Positions 60,001 to 62,273 of a DNA stretch of 64,000 bases are shown here, piece by piece (within the stretch, counting starts at the first letter, position 1; the number at the start of each line of letters is the position of its first letter). Source of the stretch: Owenia fusiformis (taxonomy: Eukaryota > Annelida > Polychaeta > Sabellida > Oweniidae). The stretch spans positions 36,027,375 through 36,091,374 of the forward strand of contig CAIIXF020000005.1 of assembly GCA_903813345.2 (NCBI GenBank). Reading direction: 5' to 3'. The notes under the pieces were generated by a model. The model was not told the DNA's origin. It saw only the letters and a list, made by a program, of their open reading frames with translations, and made no database searches. A program made the translations under genes and the position numbers.

Positions 60001-60052
60001 TAAAACCAATGTCCAAGCCACAGGGCCTACCCCTGATGAGAACTGTTTATAG
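2876..60052 (+). CDS. ATRN: Attractin-family membrane protein gene (23-exon path, 5' partial)
   Basis: Whole-gene span; exons are listed separately. Spliced conceptually, the visible part is about 1,188 residues: CUB (1-110), EGF (about 114-170), kelch repeats (about 178-495), PSI-like modules (about 500-783), laminin EGFs (784-880), stalk (880-992), membrane span (about 1004-1027) and cytoplasmic tail. The domain order and long stretches of residue-level similarity match attractin: the CUB motif TECSWDHVYIYDGDS, the kelch stretch GGNTHNDTSASSGAKC, SNSYVASFPYGQCMEW, and the tail motif MEQMASRPFASM. Attractin and MEGF8 family members are type I proteins linked in vertebrates to the E3 ligases MGRN1/RNF157 and to melanocortin and Hedgehog receptor turnover; the MASRPFA motif is the known cytoplasmic signature. 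Oddities: no C-type lectin domain, three sets of tandem alternative exons, an antisense gene in one intron, and an 18-kb satellite block in another. The start codon, signal peptide and first EGF lie upstream. Whether it is closer to ATRN or ATRNL1 cannot be decided here, because invertebrates usually carry a single pro-ortholog. Confidence 0.93.
4320..4840. mobile_element. Degraded copy of the CCCACCGAAC-ended element
   Basis: This matches the inner array and tail of the element at 36442-37602: phrases such as GGACCTCTGCTCAA, a decayed GCCGCCATTTTTTGT, TTTGATAACTCAAAT, and the tail GGTGGGATTTGCTACTCCAT followed by GAATTGCTGTTTTTCTAGTT. The TCCG-rich head and left end are missing, so it is an old fragment. 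Confidence 0.75.
5697..5893. mobile_element. MITE-like copy, family with TACTGTAAAACCTGT ends
   Basis: The left end reads TACAGTAAAACATGT and the right end ACAGGTTTCACTGTA, imperfect inverted copies of the clean 15-bp ends seen at 62011-62164. The inside carries several diverged copies of AGTGTTCCACTT. No coding capacity. Confidence 0.6.
7005..7136 (+). CDS. ATRN: Attractin exon: CUB domain, second part
   Basis: Acceptor TTACATTTCAG, donor AC|GTGAGT. The first base completes the AG left by the previous exon to give Ser, so the join reads SGLILKQ, and the exon ends in FHFYSDAAYNMSGFNISYT, the closing strands of the attractin CUB domain. It leaves with two bases. Confidence 0.93.
7196..7608. 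repeat. Double hairpin element with ATATCGT palindromes
   Basis: Two inverted-repeat structures lie side by side. The first has arms at about 7196-7230 and 7424-7466 (core TATTATCCTACACTTA against AGTGTAGGATAATA), and its loop carries three self-complementary 27-bp units (7274-7300, 7303-7329, 7344-7370) built on GATATCGTnACGATAT. The second has arms of about 60 bp (7469-7531 and 7545-7608) around a short loop TTCGCTTCGCTC. This is probably a foldback or MITE-type element. It lies in an attractin intron, and the short frames crossing it are by-products of the palindromes. Confidence 0.75.
7609..8666. other. Intron sequence without recognised features
   Basis: AT-rich intron between the CUB and EGF exons. 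I see no exon, RNA gene or clear repeat. Confidence 0.6.
8667..8842 (+). CDS. ATRN: Attractin exon: EGF-like pair
   Basis: Acceptor TGTTTCAG, donor AG|GTATGA. It encodes two cysteine-rich EGF-like units starting GCPKDCSGQGTCN and CPKGCINGTCD, ending CVCEPGFRG across the next junction. It enters needing one base and leaves one base over. Vertebrate attractin has the same two units right after CUB. Confidence 0.92.
8843..9171. other. Intron, nothing recognised
   Basis: A 329-bp AT-rich intron with a normal GTATGA donor and a short pyrimidine-poor acceptor (ATGATCCAG). No further feature seen. Confidence 0.6.
9172..9334 (+). CDS. ATRN: Attractin exon: EGF end and first kelch repeat
   Basis: Acceptor GATCCAG, donor AA|GTAAGT. 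It encodes GIDCSTPDRKGVW and then the first kelch blade (GGRASHKSVIYGADIYVLSG). It corresponds to the human segment around RASHKAVVNG. The next exon lies 20 kb downstream, beyond the satellite arrays. Confidence 0.92.
9575..17455. repeat. Satellite array A, 117-bp unit, about 67 copies
   Basis: Tandem head-to-tail units with a period of 117 bp, for example GTGCCTCCTTTCATTGCCAA, then TTTCAGTAAACC, TTGATGATAGGTCAGTCCAC and TAAGTTTGCCAAGAAAGG. The first unit at about 9575-9650 is degenerate; a truncated unit occurs at about 10740-10800 and another near 11330. Because 117 is 39 codons, runs of units stay open in one frame, but stop codons interrupt other units, so I read this as non-coding satellite. 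Larger segments are repeated at offsets of 1,755 bp and 2,223 bp (15 and 19 units). It ends abruptly where array B begins. Confidence 0.95.
17456..27640. repeat. Satellite array B, 129-bp unit, about 79 copies
   Basis: Tandem units of about 129 bp (GTGCCTCATTCTATTGCCAA, TGTCTGTAAATTAAAATACT, GATGATAAATAATTCACAAA, GTTTGGCAAGAAAGTTGCAC, TGAATTTAATAGAACA). Roughly half of the unit is alignable to the unit of array A, so the two arrays share ancestry. One unit near 21080-21130 carries a T-rich interruption; a 132-bp variant with GGATCGAACAATCGCATTTT recurs at about 24920-25050 and 25570-25860. 129 is 43 codons, which creates antisense open frames of up to 164 residues at 17488-18361 that are repeat artefacts. 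Confidence 0.95.
27641..29497. other. Intron with an internal duplicated segment
   Basis: Unique AT-rich sequence after array B. A segment at about 28577-28705 is repeated, diverged, at about 29113-29240 (shared phrases GTTAATAACTGACAC/GATTAATAACTGACAC, ACTGACAAC, AGACATCATTCCAAA); flanking text matches more weakly, so an older duplication of about 0.5 kb is likely. No exon seen. Confidence 0.65.
29498..29820 (+). CDS. ATRN: Attractin exon: kelch repeats 2 and 3
   Basis: Acceptor TTATTTTCAG, donor A|GTAAGT. The largest exon here (107 codons). It shows two kelch blades with the diagnostic RYGHSLILHDGAIYLYGG, followed by an aromatic at the expected distance (NELWKY, NTWELL), then VVGHTAHIIGDVMYVIFGH. 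It joins in phase across a 20-kb intron. Confidence 0.94.
29821..30174. other. Intron, nothing recognised
   Basis: A 354-bp intron with a consensus GTAAGT donor and CTATTCCAG acceptor. No further feature. Confidence 0.6.
30175..30361 (+). CDS. ATRN: Attractin exon: kelch repeat 4
   Basis: Acceptor CTATTCCAG, donor TG|GTGAGT. It encodes a kelch blade with GGYGHSSVYDSESKLIYIHG, then ADDLYAYDPAKRTW, close to the human attractin blade. It enters completing a Lys codon and leaves two bases of the Trp codon. Confidence 0.94.
30362..30776. other. Intron, nothing recognised
   Basis: A 415-bp intron, GTGAGT donor, TTTAATTCCAG acceptor. No exon or repeat seen. Confidence 0.6.
30777..30931 (+). CDS. 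ATRN: Attractin exon: kelch repeat 5
   Basis: Acceptor AATTCCAG, donor A|GTAAGT. It encodes SSDRFRYLHSASIIDGVMLI and YGGNTHNDTSASSGAKCYSN, which is almost the vertebrate attractin sequence at this blade. Fully phase-consistent with its neighbours. Confidence 0.95.
30932..31315. other. Intron, nothing recognised
   Basis: A 384-bp intron with GTAAGT donor and TTTCTTTTTAG acceptor. It contains a short imperfect repeat around GAGTGACAAGAT (about 31001-31070). No exon seen. Confidence 0.6.
31316..31400 (+). CDS. ATRN: Attractin exon: kelch repeat 6, first half
   Basis: Acceptor CTTTTTAG, donor GG|GTAAGC. A short exon (85 nt) encoding CGSWYSLEGPKL and the kelch strand RFGHTSNVHEG, whose Gly codon is split with the next exon. 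Confidence 0.92.
31626..31879 (+). CDS. ATRN: Attractin exon: kelch 6 end and first PSI-like module
   Basis: Acceptor TTCATACAG, donor G|GTATAG. It starts with AMYIFGGFNGLMENSMYKF, the last propeller strand, then a cysteine-rich PSI-like stretch (CSKYTRKLTCLNAMEGKKC, VYVEGIGCK). It leaves one base, joining the next exon at a Pro-Asp junction. Confidence 0.92.
31880..32261. other. Intron, nothing recognised
   Basis: A 382-bp intron; donor GTATAG is weak but the phase join and homology fix it. A small inverted match (GTTAACACC / GGTGTTAAC) lies at about 31972-32007. Confidence 0.6.
32262..32392 (+). CDS. ATRN: Attractin exon: PSI-like module 2
   Basis: Acceptor TTTATTTATAG, donor CAG|GTAAGA. 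It encodes a PSI module with the signature CNRYDTCPSCLLNPYECTWC and CDGKC. The exon ends in phase 0. Confidence 0.93.
32393..32816. other. Intron, nothing recognised
   Basis: A 424-bp intron with GTAAGA donor and CTATTACAG acceptor. No exon or repeat seen. Confidence 0.6.
32817..32973 (+). CDS. ATRN: Attractin exon: PSI-like module 3 (last before the missing lectin domain)
   Basis: Acceptor TCTATTACAG, donor A|GTATGT. It encodes DQCPAKDSSKCYTLHNCHAC, SSDSNCTWIGHEKICQYSG. In human attractin the C-type lectin domain follows directly after this module; here the next recognisable + strand exon, at 36148, is already the following PSI module, and the phases (1 and 1) fit. Confidence 0.93.
33266..34386 (-). 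CDS. Nested antisense type I membrane protein, exon 2 (two six-cysteine modules, TM, tail)
   Basis: Second coding exon of a gene inside an attractin intron. Acceptor TCAATTTCAG before 34386; with exon 1 (34634-34553) it gives a 400-residue protein. Two modules share a spacing: C30-x17-C-x14-C-x4-C-x16-C-x4-C90 and C127-x19-C-x13-C-x4-C-x15-C-x5-C188. A Ser/Thr-rich stalk follows, then a membrane span at about 272-294 (LAMILTTAMFLGLLTLILVY), a basic stop-transfer RKRFRKRQARSR, and a Ser/acidic cytoplasmic tail with no catalytic domain. The CLxxAC...C pattern recalls MANSC or PAN-type extracellular modules, but one or more expected cysteines are absent, so the family is uncertain. It is probably a glycosylated cell-surface protein; function unknown. 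The polyadenylation hexamer AATAAA overlaps the codons just before the stop. Confidence 0.85.
33275..33280 (-). terminator. Polyadenylation hexamer overlapping the nested gene's last codons
   Basis: On the minus strand the coding end reads AGTGAATAAAGAGATTTAA: AATAAA is formed by the Asn and Lys codons three codons before the stop. If used, the 3' UTR would be only about 10-20 nt. Another signal further on is possible, but I did not see a clear one within 100 nt. Confidence 0.45.
34553..34634 (-). CDS. Nested antisense type I membrane protein, exon 1 (signal peptide)
   Basis: 27 codons plus one base, starting MRMHSCISRITFVAFVYFNQ. The hydrophobic core ITFVAFVYF after a basic residue fits a signal peptide, if a weak one. 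Donor G|GTAATT; joining to the acceptor at 34386 makes GAT-GAC-TGT (Asp-Asp-Cys) and places the first module cysteine right after the likely cleavage region. The start was chosen as the first ATG upstream in the open frame. A non-coding 5' exon may exist further upstream (higher coordinates). Confidence 0.75.
35251..35690. mobile_element. MITE-like element with long inverted ends (about 440 bp)
   Basis: The left arm begins GAAAGTTCAAACTCCCGTGC and runs AGTGATATATCACTGCGGCGG; the right arm ends CAGTGTCAATAGAGAGACAC, then TGCATGGGAGTTTGTTGAAA. The arms pair over roughly 45 bp with mismatches. No open frame of note; it probably depends on a transposase in trans. No clear target duplication could be assigned. 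Confidence 0.65.
36148..36333 (+). CDS. ATRN: Attractin exon: PSI-like module 4
   Basis: Acceptor CTGTTACAG, donor G|GTAAAA. It encodes CPAACYTHGSCENCTKTGCM, WCSNQRRCVESNSYVASFPY and GQCMEW, the most attractin-specific stretch in the ectodomain; vertebrate attractin has nearly the same string right after its lectin domain. Confidence 0.96.
36442..37602. mobile_element. Non-autonomous element with TCCG head and internal 147-bp array
   Basis: Bounded by 12-bp inverted ends ATCCCACCGAAC (36442-36453) and GTTCGGTGGGAT (37591-37602). Order: end, TTCGAGGGGG, a TCCGTCCGTTCG microsatellite (about 36480-36545), then about seven diverged tandem units of about 147 bp, each with AACTCAAATACC..., a GCTCAAGAAGGATTTTCAAG box and AAAATGGCGGCCATTTTTCG, then a tail. 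No transposase. Microsatellite plus tandem core between short inverted ends resembles Helitron/Helentron-derived (HINE-like) elements known from bivalves; that placement is inference. The open frame reading VRPFVRPSVRP is microsatellite translation. Confidence 0.8.
37859..38059 (+). CDS. ATRN: Attractin exon: PSI-like module 5
   Basis: Acceptor ATTTATATAG, donor G|GTGAGC. It encodes CTDLKTCSDCQNNPRCGWCD, DGTNTGLGSCMEGG, then APRWFFTECP before the laminin EGFs. Human attractin has the same order and the GCGWC signature. Confidence 0.94.
38060..38387. other. Intron, nothing recognised
   Basis: A 328-bp intron with GTGAGC donor and AACTTCCAG acceptor. No exon or repeat seen. Confidence 0.6.
38388..38622 (+). 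CDS. ATRN: Attractin exon: laminin-type EGFs
   Basis: Acceptor CTTCCAG, donor AG|GTATGT. It encodes CQCNGHSTCIPGTDTCQACG, then CQHCVDGYYGNPRYGGNC, then CMCNDQADTCDRESGKCYC, all in the eight-cysteine laminin EGF pattern (CxCNGH...C..C..GYYGNP). It leaves two bases. Confidence 0.95.
38848..38903 (+). CDS. ATRN: Attractin exon: laminin EGF end, donor to the variable stalk
   Basis: Acceptor ATTTTCAG, donor T|GTAAGT. A short exon of 56 nt encoding CDESNRYYGNPRGGGTCY. It ends with one base (T), so each of the six downstream alternatives begins with a Tyr codon completed by AC or AT. Confidence 0.94.
38904..39611. other. Intron before the first alternative-exon set
   Basis: About 700 bp, AT-rich, no exon recognised. 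It would be the natural place for a docking element if mutually exclusive choice is controlled by RNA base pairing; I could not identify one by eye. Confidence 0.55.
39612..39706 (+). CDS. ATRN: Attractin stalk exon, alternative 1a of 6
   Basis: Acceptor TTGTTACAG, donor AGG|GTAAGG, 95 nt, enters in phase 1 and leaves in phase 0. It encodes NLTTDFQFTFSLSKRDDKYY and QQINFVNIPKR. It is closest to vertebrate attractin (DYQFTFSLSxxDDRYYxxIN), so probably the ancestral form. One N-glycosylation sequon (NLT). Confidence 0.93.
40460..40554 (+). CDS. ATRN: Attractin stalk exon, alternative 1b of 6
   Basis: Acceptor TATACTTTTAG, donor TTA|GTAAGT, 95 nt, same phases as 1a. It encodes QLNTNYMFTFNLSKKEDKHV and EVINFLNTPRL, clearly paralogous to 1a (YMFTFNLSKKEDK against FQFTFSLSKRDDK). 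One sequon (NLS). Confidence 0.93.
40987..42822. mobile_element. Non-autonomous element with TGTCACCACC ends and internal tandem array
   Basis: The left end ATGTCACCACC (about 40987) pairs with the right end GGTGGTGACAT (about 42812). After the left end comes a GC-rich GGCGTCCGGCGGTTGG block (41036-41095), then about twelve units of 125-165 bp containing TTCAACTTGCTTCAAATTGA, TCTACATGTTCTCAGAAATT, TTTGACATTTGACCTTCAAT and GACCTTCTCAAGGTC. No coding frame. The same plan as the element at 36442-37602 with unrelated sequence. It separates alternative exons 1b and 1c. Confidence 0.8.
43557..43676. repeat. 14-bp minisatellite, about eight copies
   Basis: Units of CAGCAGTATATGTA alternating with CAGCAGTATGTGTA, about 80 bp upstream of alternative exon 1c. 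Open frames on both strands here are repeat artefacts. Confidence 0.9.
43759..43853 (+). CDS. ATRN: Attractin stalk exon, alternative 1c of 6
   Basis: Acceptor GTGCTTTGCAG, donor TAT|GTACGT, 95 nt, phases 1 to 0. It encodes ELPMNHIVTFNLFQYRDTNV and TNVNVVGIPLY. It groups with 1d and 1e (shared E(L/F)PxN start). Sequon NVT. Confidence 0.92.
44041..44135 (+). CDS. ATRN: Attractin stalk exon, alternative 1d of 6
   Basis: Acceptor ATGTTTTGCAG, donor TTT|GTATGT, 95 nt, phases 1 to 0. It encodes ELPINFSVLFTIAGERDVNK and TNVNVVTIPTF. It lies only 187 bp after 1c and shares its TNVNVV core. Sequons NFS and NKT. Confidence 0.92.
44566..44660 (+). CDS. ATRN: Attractin stalk exon, alternative 1e of 6
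   Basis: Acceptor TTTTTACAG, donor TTT|GTATGA, 95 nt, phases 1 to 0. It encodes EFPMNHSVNFTLFQAKDVNL and TMANTRIQIYF. The most diverged at its end (no Pro of the I/T-P motif), yet fully open with intact splice sites. Sequons NHS, NFT and NLT. Confidence 0.88.
44951..45045 (+). CDS. ATRN: Attractin stalk exon, alternative 1f of 6
   Basis: Acceptor GCTATTTTCAG, donor TAT|GTATGT, 95 nt, phases 1 to 0. It encodes QLAVNYLFTFDISRPDDDVI and KNINFFGMPRY. It resembles 1a and 1b more than the 1c-1e subgroup. No sequon seen. Confidence 0.93.
45046..46864. other. Intron after the first alternative-exon set
   Basis: About 1.8 kb. It contains a MITE-like fragment at about 45219-45335 and a short duplication of TTAGGTTCATCAAAGAATCA near 45550-45660. 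I searched for a seventh copy of the 95-nt exon here by eye and found none. Confidence 0.6.
45219..45335. mobile_element. Short MITE-like copy, TACTGTAAAACCTGT family
   Basis: It begins AAGTAAAACTTGTCTTAGTG and ends AGATTTTACTGTA, with GAACACC and GGTGTTC as inner inverted pieces. Diverged relative of the cleaner copy at 62011-62164. Confidence 0.55.
46865..46934 (+). CDS. ATRN: Attractin exon: constant stalk segment
   Basis: Acceptor TATTTTTTAG, donor G|GTAAGT, 70 nt. It encodes SDRDLDFTINCSGPALINVT, matching the human NRDLDMFINAS region. It enters in phase 0 (accepts any 1a-1f) and leaves one base G (accepts 2a or 2b, both then starting with Ala). Confidence 0.92.
46935..47756. other. Intron before the second alternative-exon set
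   Basis: About 820 bp, AT-rich, with no exon or repeat recognised. An AG at about 47513 (TTTTACAG) opens a frame that stops after a few codons, so it is not an exon. Confidence 0.55.
47757..47926 (+). CDS. ATRN: Attractin stalk exon, alternative 2a of 2
   Basis: Acceptor TGTGTTTTAG, donor GTG|GTATGT, 170 nt, phase 1 to 0. It encodes TNNSQRNLIGWQHHPAPVRR, then FKPEHNTTFYVHVYNFTTPF. The FYVxVYNFTxP core matches vertebrate attractin FFVYVSNFTWP. Sequons NNS, NTT and NFT. Confidence 0.92.
48487..49262. repeat. 21-bp minisatellite (AAATACATGCTTATTCTTCTG)
   Basis: More than 30 units of about 21 bp, built on TACATGCTTATTCTTCTGAA. The array resumes at 52127-52190 on the far side of an insertion of about 2.86 kb. 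21 bp is seven codons, which explains long open frames on both strands; these are not genes. Confidence 0.93.
49267..51076. mobile_element. 472-bp direct-repeat pair around an 866-bp centre
   Basis: Copies at 49267-49738 and 50605-51076 (starting TTAGGTAGAAAGCAACTTAC, ending GGTTATATTGACCCT) differ by one base as far as I compared (a G/A after GGGCCT). The centre (49739-50604) has no coding frame. It looks like a terminal-repeat miniature retroelement, or 1.35 copies of a 1,338-bp tandem unit; the ends are not the usual TG...CA, so I cannot decide. It interrupts the 21-bp minisatellite. Confidence 0.75.
51513..51668 (+). pseudogene. Mariner transposase N-terminal fragment
   Basis: An open stretch of 51 residues from MADVSTPTKLMKWKHRNLIQ through NGKTLQETYELVQGAFGNDA to an early stop. 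This matches the first helix-turn-helix of mariner transposases (the segment before a YxTVKRW-type motif). It is cut off at the inversion point near 51665; no catalytic domain remains. Confidence 0.7.
51670..51840 (-). pseudogene. Mariner transposase second helix-turn-helix fragment, inverted
   Basis: The antisense frame reads RHISLEEISDLLDISKGSCH, then AAKWVLKFLTVEQKEARLAA, the second DNA-binding helix-turn-helix and the WVP-L(L/T) linker region of mariner (here L replaces P). It should follow the fragment on the opposite strand, so the element carries an internal inversion. The DDD catalytic region is absent. Confidence 0.75.
52321..52472 (+). CDS. ATRN: Attractin stalk exon, alternative 2b of 2
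   Basis: Acceptor TTTGCTTCTAG, donor CAG|GTAAGG, 152 nt, phase 1 to 0 like 2a. It encodes DTENHSLIYKTFKCRYFKMK, then FGQAKNLTFYVYVYNFTTPF and WLQ. The second half aligns closely with 2a; the first half is shorter by six codons and diverged. Sequons NHS, NLT and NFT. Confidence 0.93.
52473..53547. other. Intron between the second and third alternative sets
   Basis: About 1.1 kb, AT-rich. A small inverted pair (AAACAAATATTTCATTCT at about 53213 and AATGAAATATTTGTTT at about 53288) forms a possible hairpin. No exon seen. Confidence 0.55.
53548..53606 (+). CDS. ATRN: Attractin membrane-entry exon, alternative 3a of 2
   Basis: Acceptor TATTTTTAG, donor AG|GTATGT, 59 nt, phase 0 to 2. It encodes ISFSQINHIQLVNFFVTFF, the last ectodomain residues and the first turn of the membrane helix; vertebrate attractin has IAFSQ...DLVQFFVTFFS. 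Confidence 0.93.
53607..54843. other. Intron between membrane-entry exons 3a and 3b
   Basis: About 1.2 kb. It holds an inverted-repeat element at 54042-54280; the rest is AT-rich with no exon seen. Confidence 0.6.
54042..54280. mobile_element. MITE with ATTAGAGTACATA ends (239 bp)
   Basis: The left end ATTAGAGTACATATGGGCAT and the right end CCCCTATGTACTCTAAT pair over 22 bp with two mismatches. The inside is relatively GC-rich at the left with GGGGCATTCTCGGCC repeats. No coding frame. Family not recognised. Confidence 0.75.
54844..54902 (+). CDS. ATRN: Attractin membrane-entry exon, alternative 3b of 2
   Basis: Acceptor GTTTTCTAG, donor AG|GTATGC, 59 nt, the same phases as 3a. It encodes IAFSQMPYLDLLTFFATFF. 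IAFSQ and the DL pair make it slightly closer to vertebrate attractin than 3a, so either could be the older copy. Confidence 0.93.
55454..55504 (+). pseudogene. ATRN: Decayed duplicate of the 5' end of the membrane-span exon
   Basis: 51 bp almost identical to 55518-55568 (offset 64 bp), covering the intron end TGTCTATGATTATCTTCAAT and the exon start TTGTTTCCTGTCACTG. The acceptor has changed from TTTCCAG to TTTCTAT, so it cannot be used as the same exon; only about 20 bp of exon sequence remain before divergence. Confidence 0.8.
55546..55624 (+). CDS. ATRN: Attractin exon: membrane span
   Basis: Acceptor TTTTTCCAG, donor CGG|GTAAGA, 79 nt. It encodes CFLSLLLIAAIIWKVKQRYD and AFRRGR. CFLSLLLxAAxxWKxKQ is almost identical to vertebrate attractin. 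The basic cluster after the span marks the cytoplasmic side. Shared by 3a and 3b. Confidence 0.96.
55777..55863. repeat. 23-bp tandem repeat, about four copies
   Basis: Units of GATATGATACCACTAAAGTG with AAT, running to within about 12 bp of the acceptor of the next exon, so the array occupies the usual branch-point region. Confidence 0.85.
55876..56022 (+). CDS. ATRN: Attractin exon: juxtamembrane tail with MASRPFA motif
   Basis: Acceptor ATTTTATAG, donor AAA|GTAAGT, 147 nt, phase 0 both ends. It encodes RMIVEMEQMASRPFASMAYE, then an acidic and Pro-rich stretch PQPPPSRHRKK. MASRPFA is the attractin/MEGF8 family cytoplasmic motif reported to recruit MGRN1-type E3 ligases. Being phase 0-0 it could be skipped without a frameshift. 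Confidence 0.95.
56023..56338. other. Intron, nothing recognised
   Basis: A 316-bp intron with GTAAGT donor and GTGCTTTTAG acceptor. No further feature. Confidence 0.6.
56339..56495 (+). CDS. ATRN: Attractin exon: conserved cytoplasmic segment
   Basis: Acceptor GTGCTTTTAG, donor G|GTAAGA, 157 nt. It encodes KPSPVALEPLNGHKAAVLTV, LVRLPCGDEDHTPPGTTGIV, MGSSLVTL. Vertebrate attractin has KPKPIALEPCFGNKAAVLSV and VRLPRG at the same place. It leaves one G, compatible with both terminal exons. Confidence 0.96.
56496..57731. other. Intron, nothing recognised
   Basis: About 1.2 kb of AT-rich sequence. Short open frames on either strand show no similarity I recognise. Confidence 0.6.
57732..57856 (+). 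CDS. ATRN: Probable alternative terminal exon of attractin
   Basis: Acceptor ATTGACTTTTAG, in frame with the exon at 56339 (G completed by GC to Gly). It encodes KDRKNYMQSQILREHLRHRH, then NPSSRHHTNPVCPSHQHEFL and a TGA stop. It is basic and His-rich, unlike the usual C-terminus. A GAG|GTCAGA follows the stop by one base, so the exon might also be spliced on, leaving a premature stop (poison exon). The open frame, good acceptor and correct phase support it; no homolog is recalled. Confidence 0.55.
58356..58762. mobile_element. MITE with 52-bp inverted ends and TTA target duplication
   Basis: The left end GGGGAGGCATCAAAAGATCA and the right end (reverse) GGAGAGGCATCAAAAGTTCA stay complementary over about 52 bp with few mismatches (58356-58407 and 58711-58762). 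TTA flanks both sides (58353-58355 and 58763-58765). A 3-bp TTA/TAA-type duplication and G-rich ends fit the PIF/Harbinger superfamily. No transposase inside. Confidence 0.8.
59524..59690. repeat. 30-bp minisatellite, about six copies
   Basis: Units of GTGAAGTATTTTTTCATGAT then AGTTACTATA. Antisense open frames here are artefacts of the 30-bp (ten-codon) period. Confidence 0.9.
59904..60052 (+). CDS. ATRN: Attractin last coding exon
   Basis: Acceptor GATATTTTCAG; G plus GA makes Gly. It encodes SRKASMDYTGKIVTKKSGSK, a poly-Ser run, and a C-terminus ending PTPDENCL with stop TAG at 60050-60052. Vertebrate attractins also end in a short basic tail with a final Cys-hydrophobic pair (TCI or TCV), which supports this as the main terminal exon. 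Confidence 0.9.
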
Positions 60053-62273
60053 AAGCTTTCCACGACTAGAATAATATAGAGAAATAACTTAAATCTGTGC
60101 TTTCTTGAGAACTGTTTGAAGAGGCTTTAACAGAGAGAACTGTGACAAAAACAGAGAACTTACAGTTGTCCATGTTCTGTCGCTTTAAATTTAAGCAGAA
60201 CTGATGAAAACTGTGAATGTAATCTGGAAACCATTGGATAAAACTTAGACAAATACAGAGGAGTTTCTTTAGTCTTTGTCCTTAAGATTTGCTTAAATTT
60301 TGCAGCCTGTTTTGGCAATTAAATGACGGAATGCTTTGTTTTAAATACTTAAAGACAGAATTTAGTGCAGTTACAACACATTGAGGAATCGGATGTGGAC
60401 TTGAGTTTACACTCCGAACTGTGTCGAGATTTAAAGTAGTGACTTATTCAAATCCTGAGGGATACCACATTCATACCAGGAGAGTATTCCACAGAAACAT
60501 GTAACTGGATAACTGTATATTCAGTTAGTTTTAAATCATAATTTTACATCAAATGTGACAAGTGAAAAAAAAATTAGAAATCGCAATGTTTGTTCACAGC
60601 TATTTAATTAGATGTAATTATATCAAATCAGTTTCCGTAAAATTATTAGGTGAACTGAGTTTTTATGTCTTACACATTCCATTTCTTAGTAATATAAACT
60701 ACAGTTCAGATTATGCTTTGATATCTGTAGATGAAGCCTTGTATAATTGTTATGTTTGTTGATTTGTAAATGCTATAATGCTTTTTTAATTTGCCAAAAT
60801 TATGGAAAACATATTTGGTACAGCTAATTTTACACATATTAAGATTTAAGTGGAGATATACCAAATACCATTTGTTTATTTAATTGTATGTAATGGTTGT
60901 ATGATTCCAATTGCATTTACTGTAATATAATTTTACTGTTAAGGGTTGACAATTATGGTAGCCACAGCCCCTTTCTCTTTGATTGACAGGTTCTTTTGAT
61001 TGACAGGTAAAAGGGGGTCTTGTGAATCCGAATGAGGAATGAGGTTTTTTAAAGTGTTTGATGTGTGCCAGTTATGTTGCACAATAATTATGTACACATT
61101 TGTTCAGAGGTAAAACATTAAAATCTGTATTATGCGGATGTTGTTTTAAAGATATAGAATACGATATCCAATAACTTCATGTATTCTTCTAGTGGTACCT
61201 TATACCTTAGGAGGGCTATTTTCAATATCTGCATACTGTAAAGGTGGTTATTTTTGGTATTTTGGGTCATTTATCCAAAATTTCAACATTTGTTCATTCA
61301 TCCAAAATTCAGGTTGATGAAAATGAATTTCAACTTTGATAAATTTATTTGAACATAGAAATTTTGCTGGTATTCTATTTCCATCATTTGATTCAGGATT
61401 TAGCTCAAATTTCTTGTTTTAAAGTAACTTCTATTGTTTTAATGTTTGTCATATACATCCTGTAATTTTTACCTGTTTGATAAAATCAAAGGAAATCTTA
61501 ATTTTTATCGTTCAGAAACATCTTTGTTTTACCATTCTATTGTTTGTGCTTATTACTTTATGAGTTTAATTTACTTAATAAGTGTAATCAGCACTTCGAA
61601 AATGTATGAGGTTTCAAATGGGATGTTCCAAAAATCTTTTCTTTTGAACACCCTTATTGTAAATTTTGTACAATGTTATTTGTATAGTGATATGATATAC
61701 ATATGTAAGTTATATAGCAGTTTTGTAAAAAAACAAGTGTAAAAAAAATCCGTAATAATCTAGTCTTCATTAATGCAATCAGAATTGTCTAAAAGTTACG
61801 ACTTTTTGAACAATTGTACATGTATTGTATTTAATTGTAAATTAATAATTTATCATTGATCGTTATGATTATGAGAATAGTGTGCTTGTAGAATCATCTT
61901 TCATTGGCCTGTTTTCCTAAAAAAATAGGTAATGCAAATTGTGCATTTTTTGCATGTAACTGGGCTTTGAAATAATGCATCCCTGACTTGAATCACTTTA
62001 TATCATAAAGTACTGTAAAACCTGTCTAAATCTTAACACTGCTGGTGTTGTAGATTGAGGACCGCTCTTATAATGAGGCTCATAACTTGGGATTTGAAGT
62101 GTTTGCCTGAGAGAACTGTTCATGAACTGTTCAGGTACTGTTCATGAACACAGGTTTTACAGTATTGTAGTTACCAAGGCATTGACTTGCATCAAGTAAT
62201 TGTTATCTCTCATATTTCTGTGCTTGATACTGGACTATTTTTAGCCTTACTTAGTATGTAGATCGTTAATAAA
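60053..62273 (+). other. Attractin 3' UTR (end uncertain)
   Basis: Non-coding sequence after the stop. Candidate polyadenylation hexamers: ATTAAA at about 60318 and 61117, AATAAA at 62268-62273 and 62599-62604. Which one is used cannot be told from sequence. Confidence 0.5.
62011..62164. mobile_element. MITE with perfect 15-bp ends TACTGTAAAACCTGT (154 bp)
   Basis: The left end TACTGTAAAACCTGT (62011-62025) and the right end ACAGGTTTTACAGTA (62150-62164) are exact reverse complements; if the outer TA is a target duplication the ends are 13 bp. This is the cleanest of at least three copies in the window (others near 5697 and 45219). No coding capacity. Confidence 0.8.

Noticed and set aside
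2876-60052. MEGF8 instead of attractin
   Set aside because: MEGF8 also has CUB, kelch, PSI, EGF and MASRPFA, but it is much longer with two kelch propellers; the residue strings, single propeller and tail sequence here match attractin.
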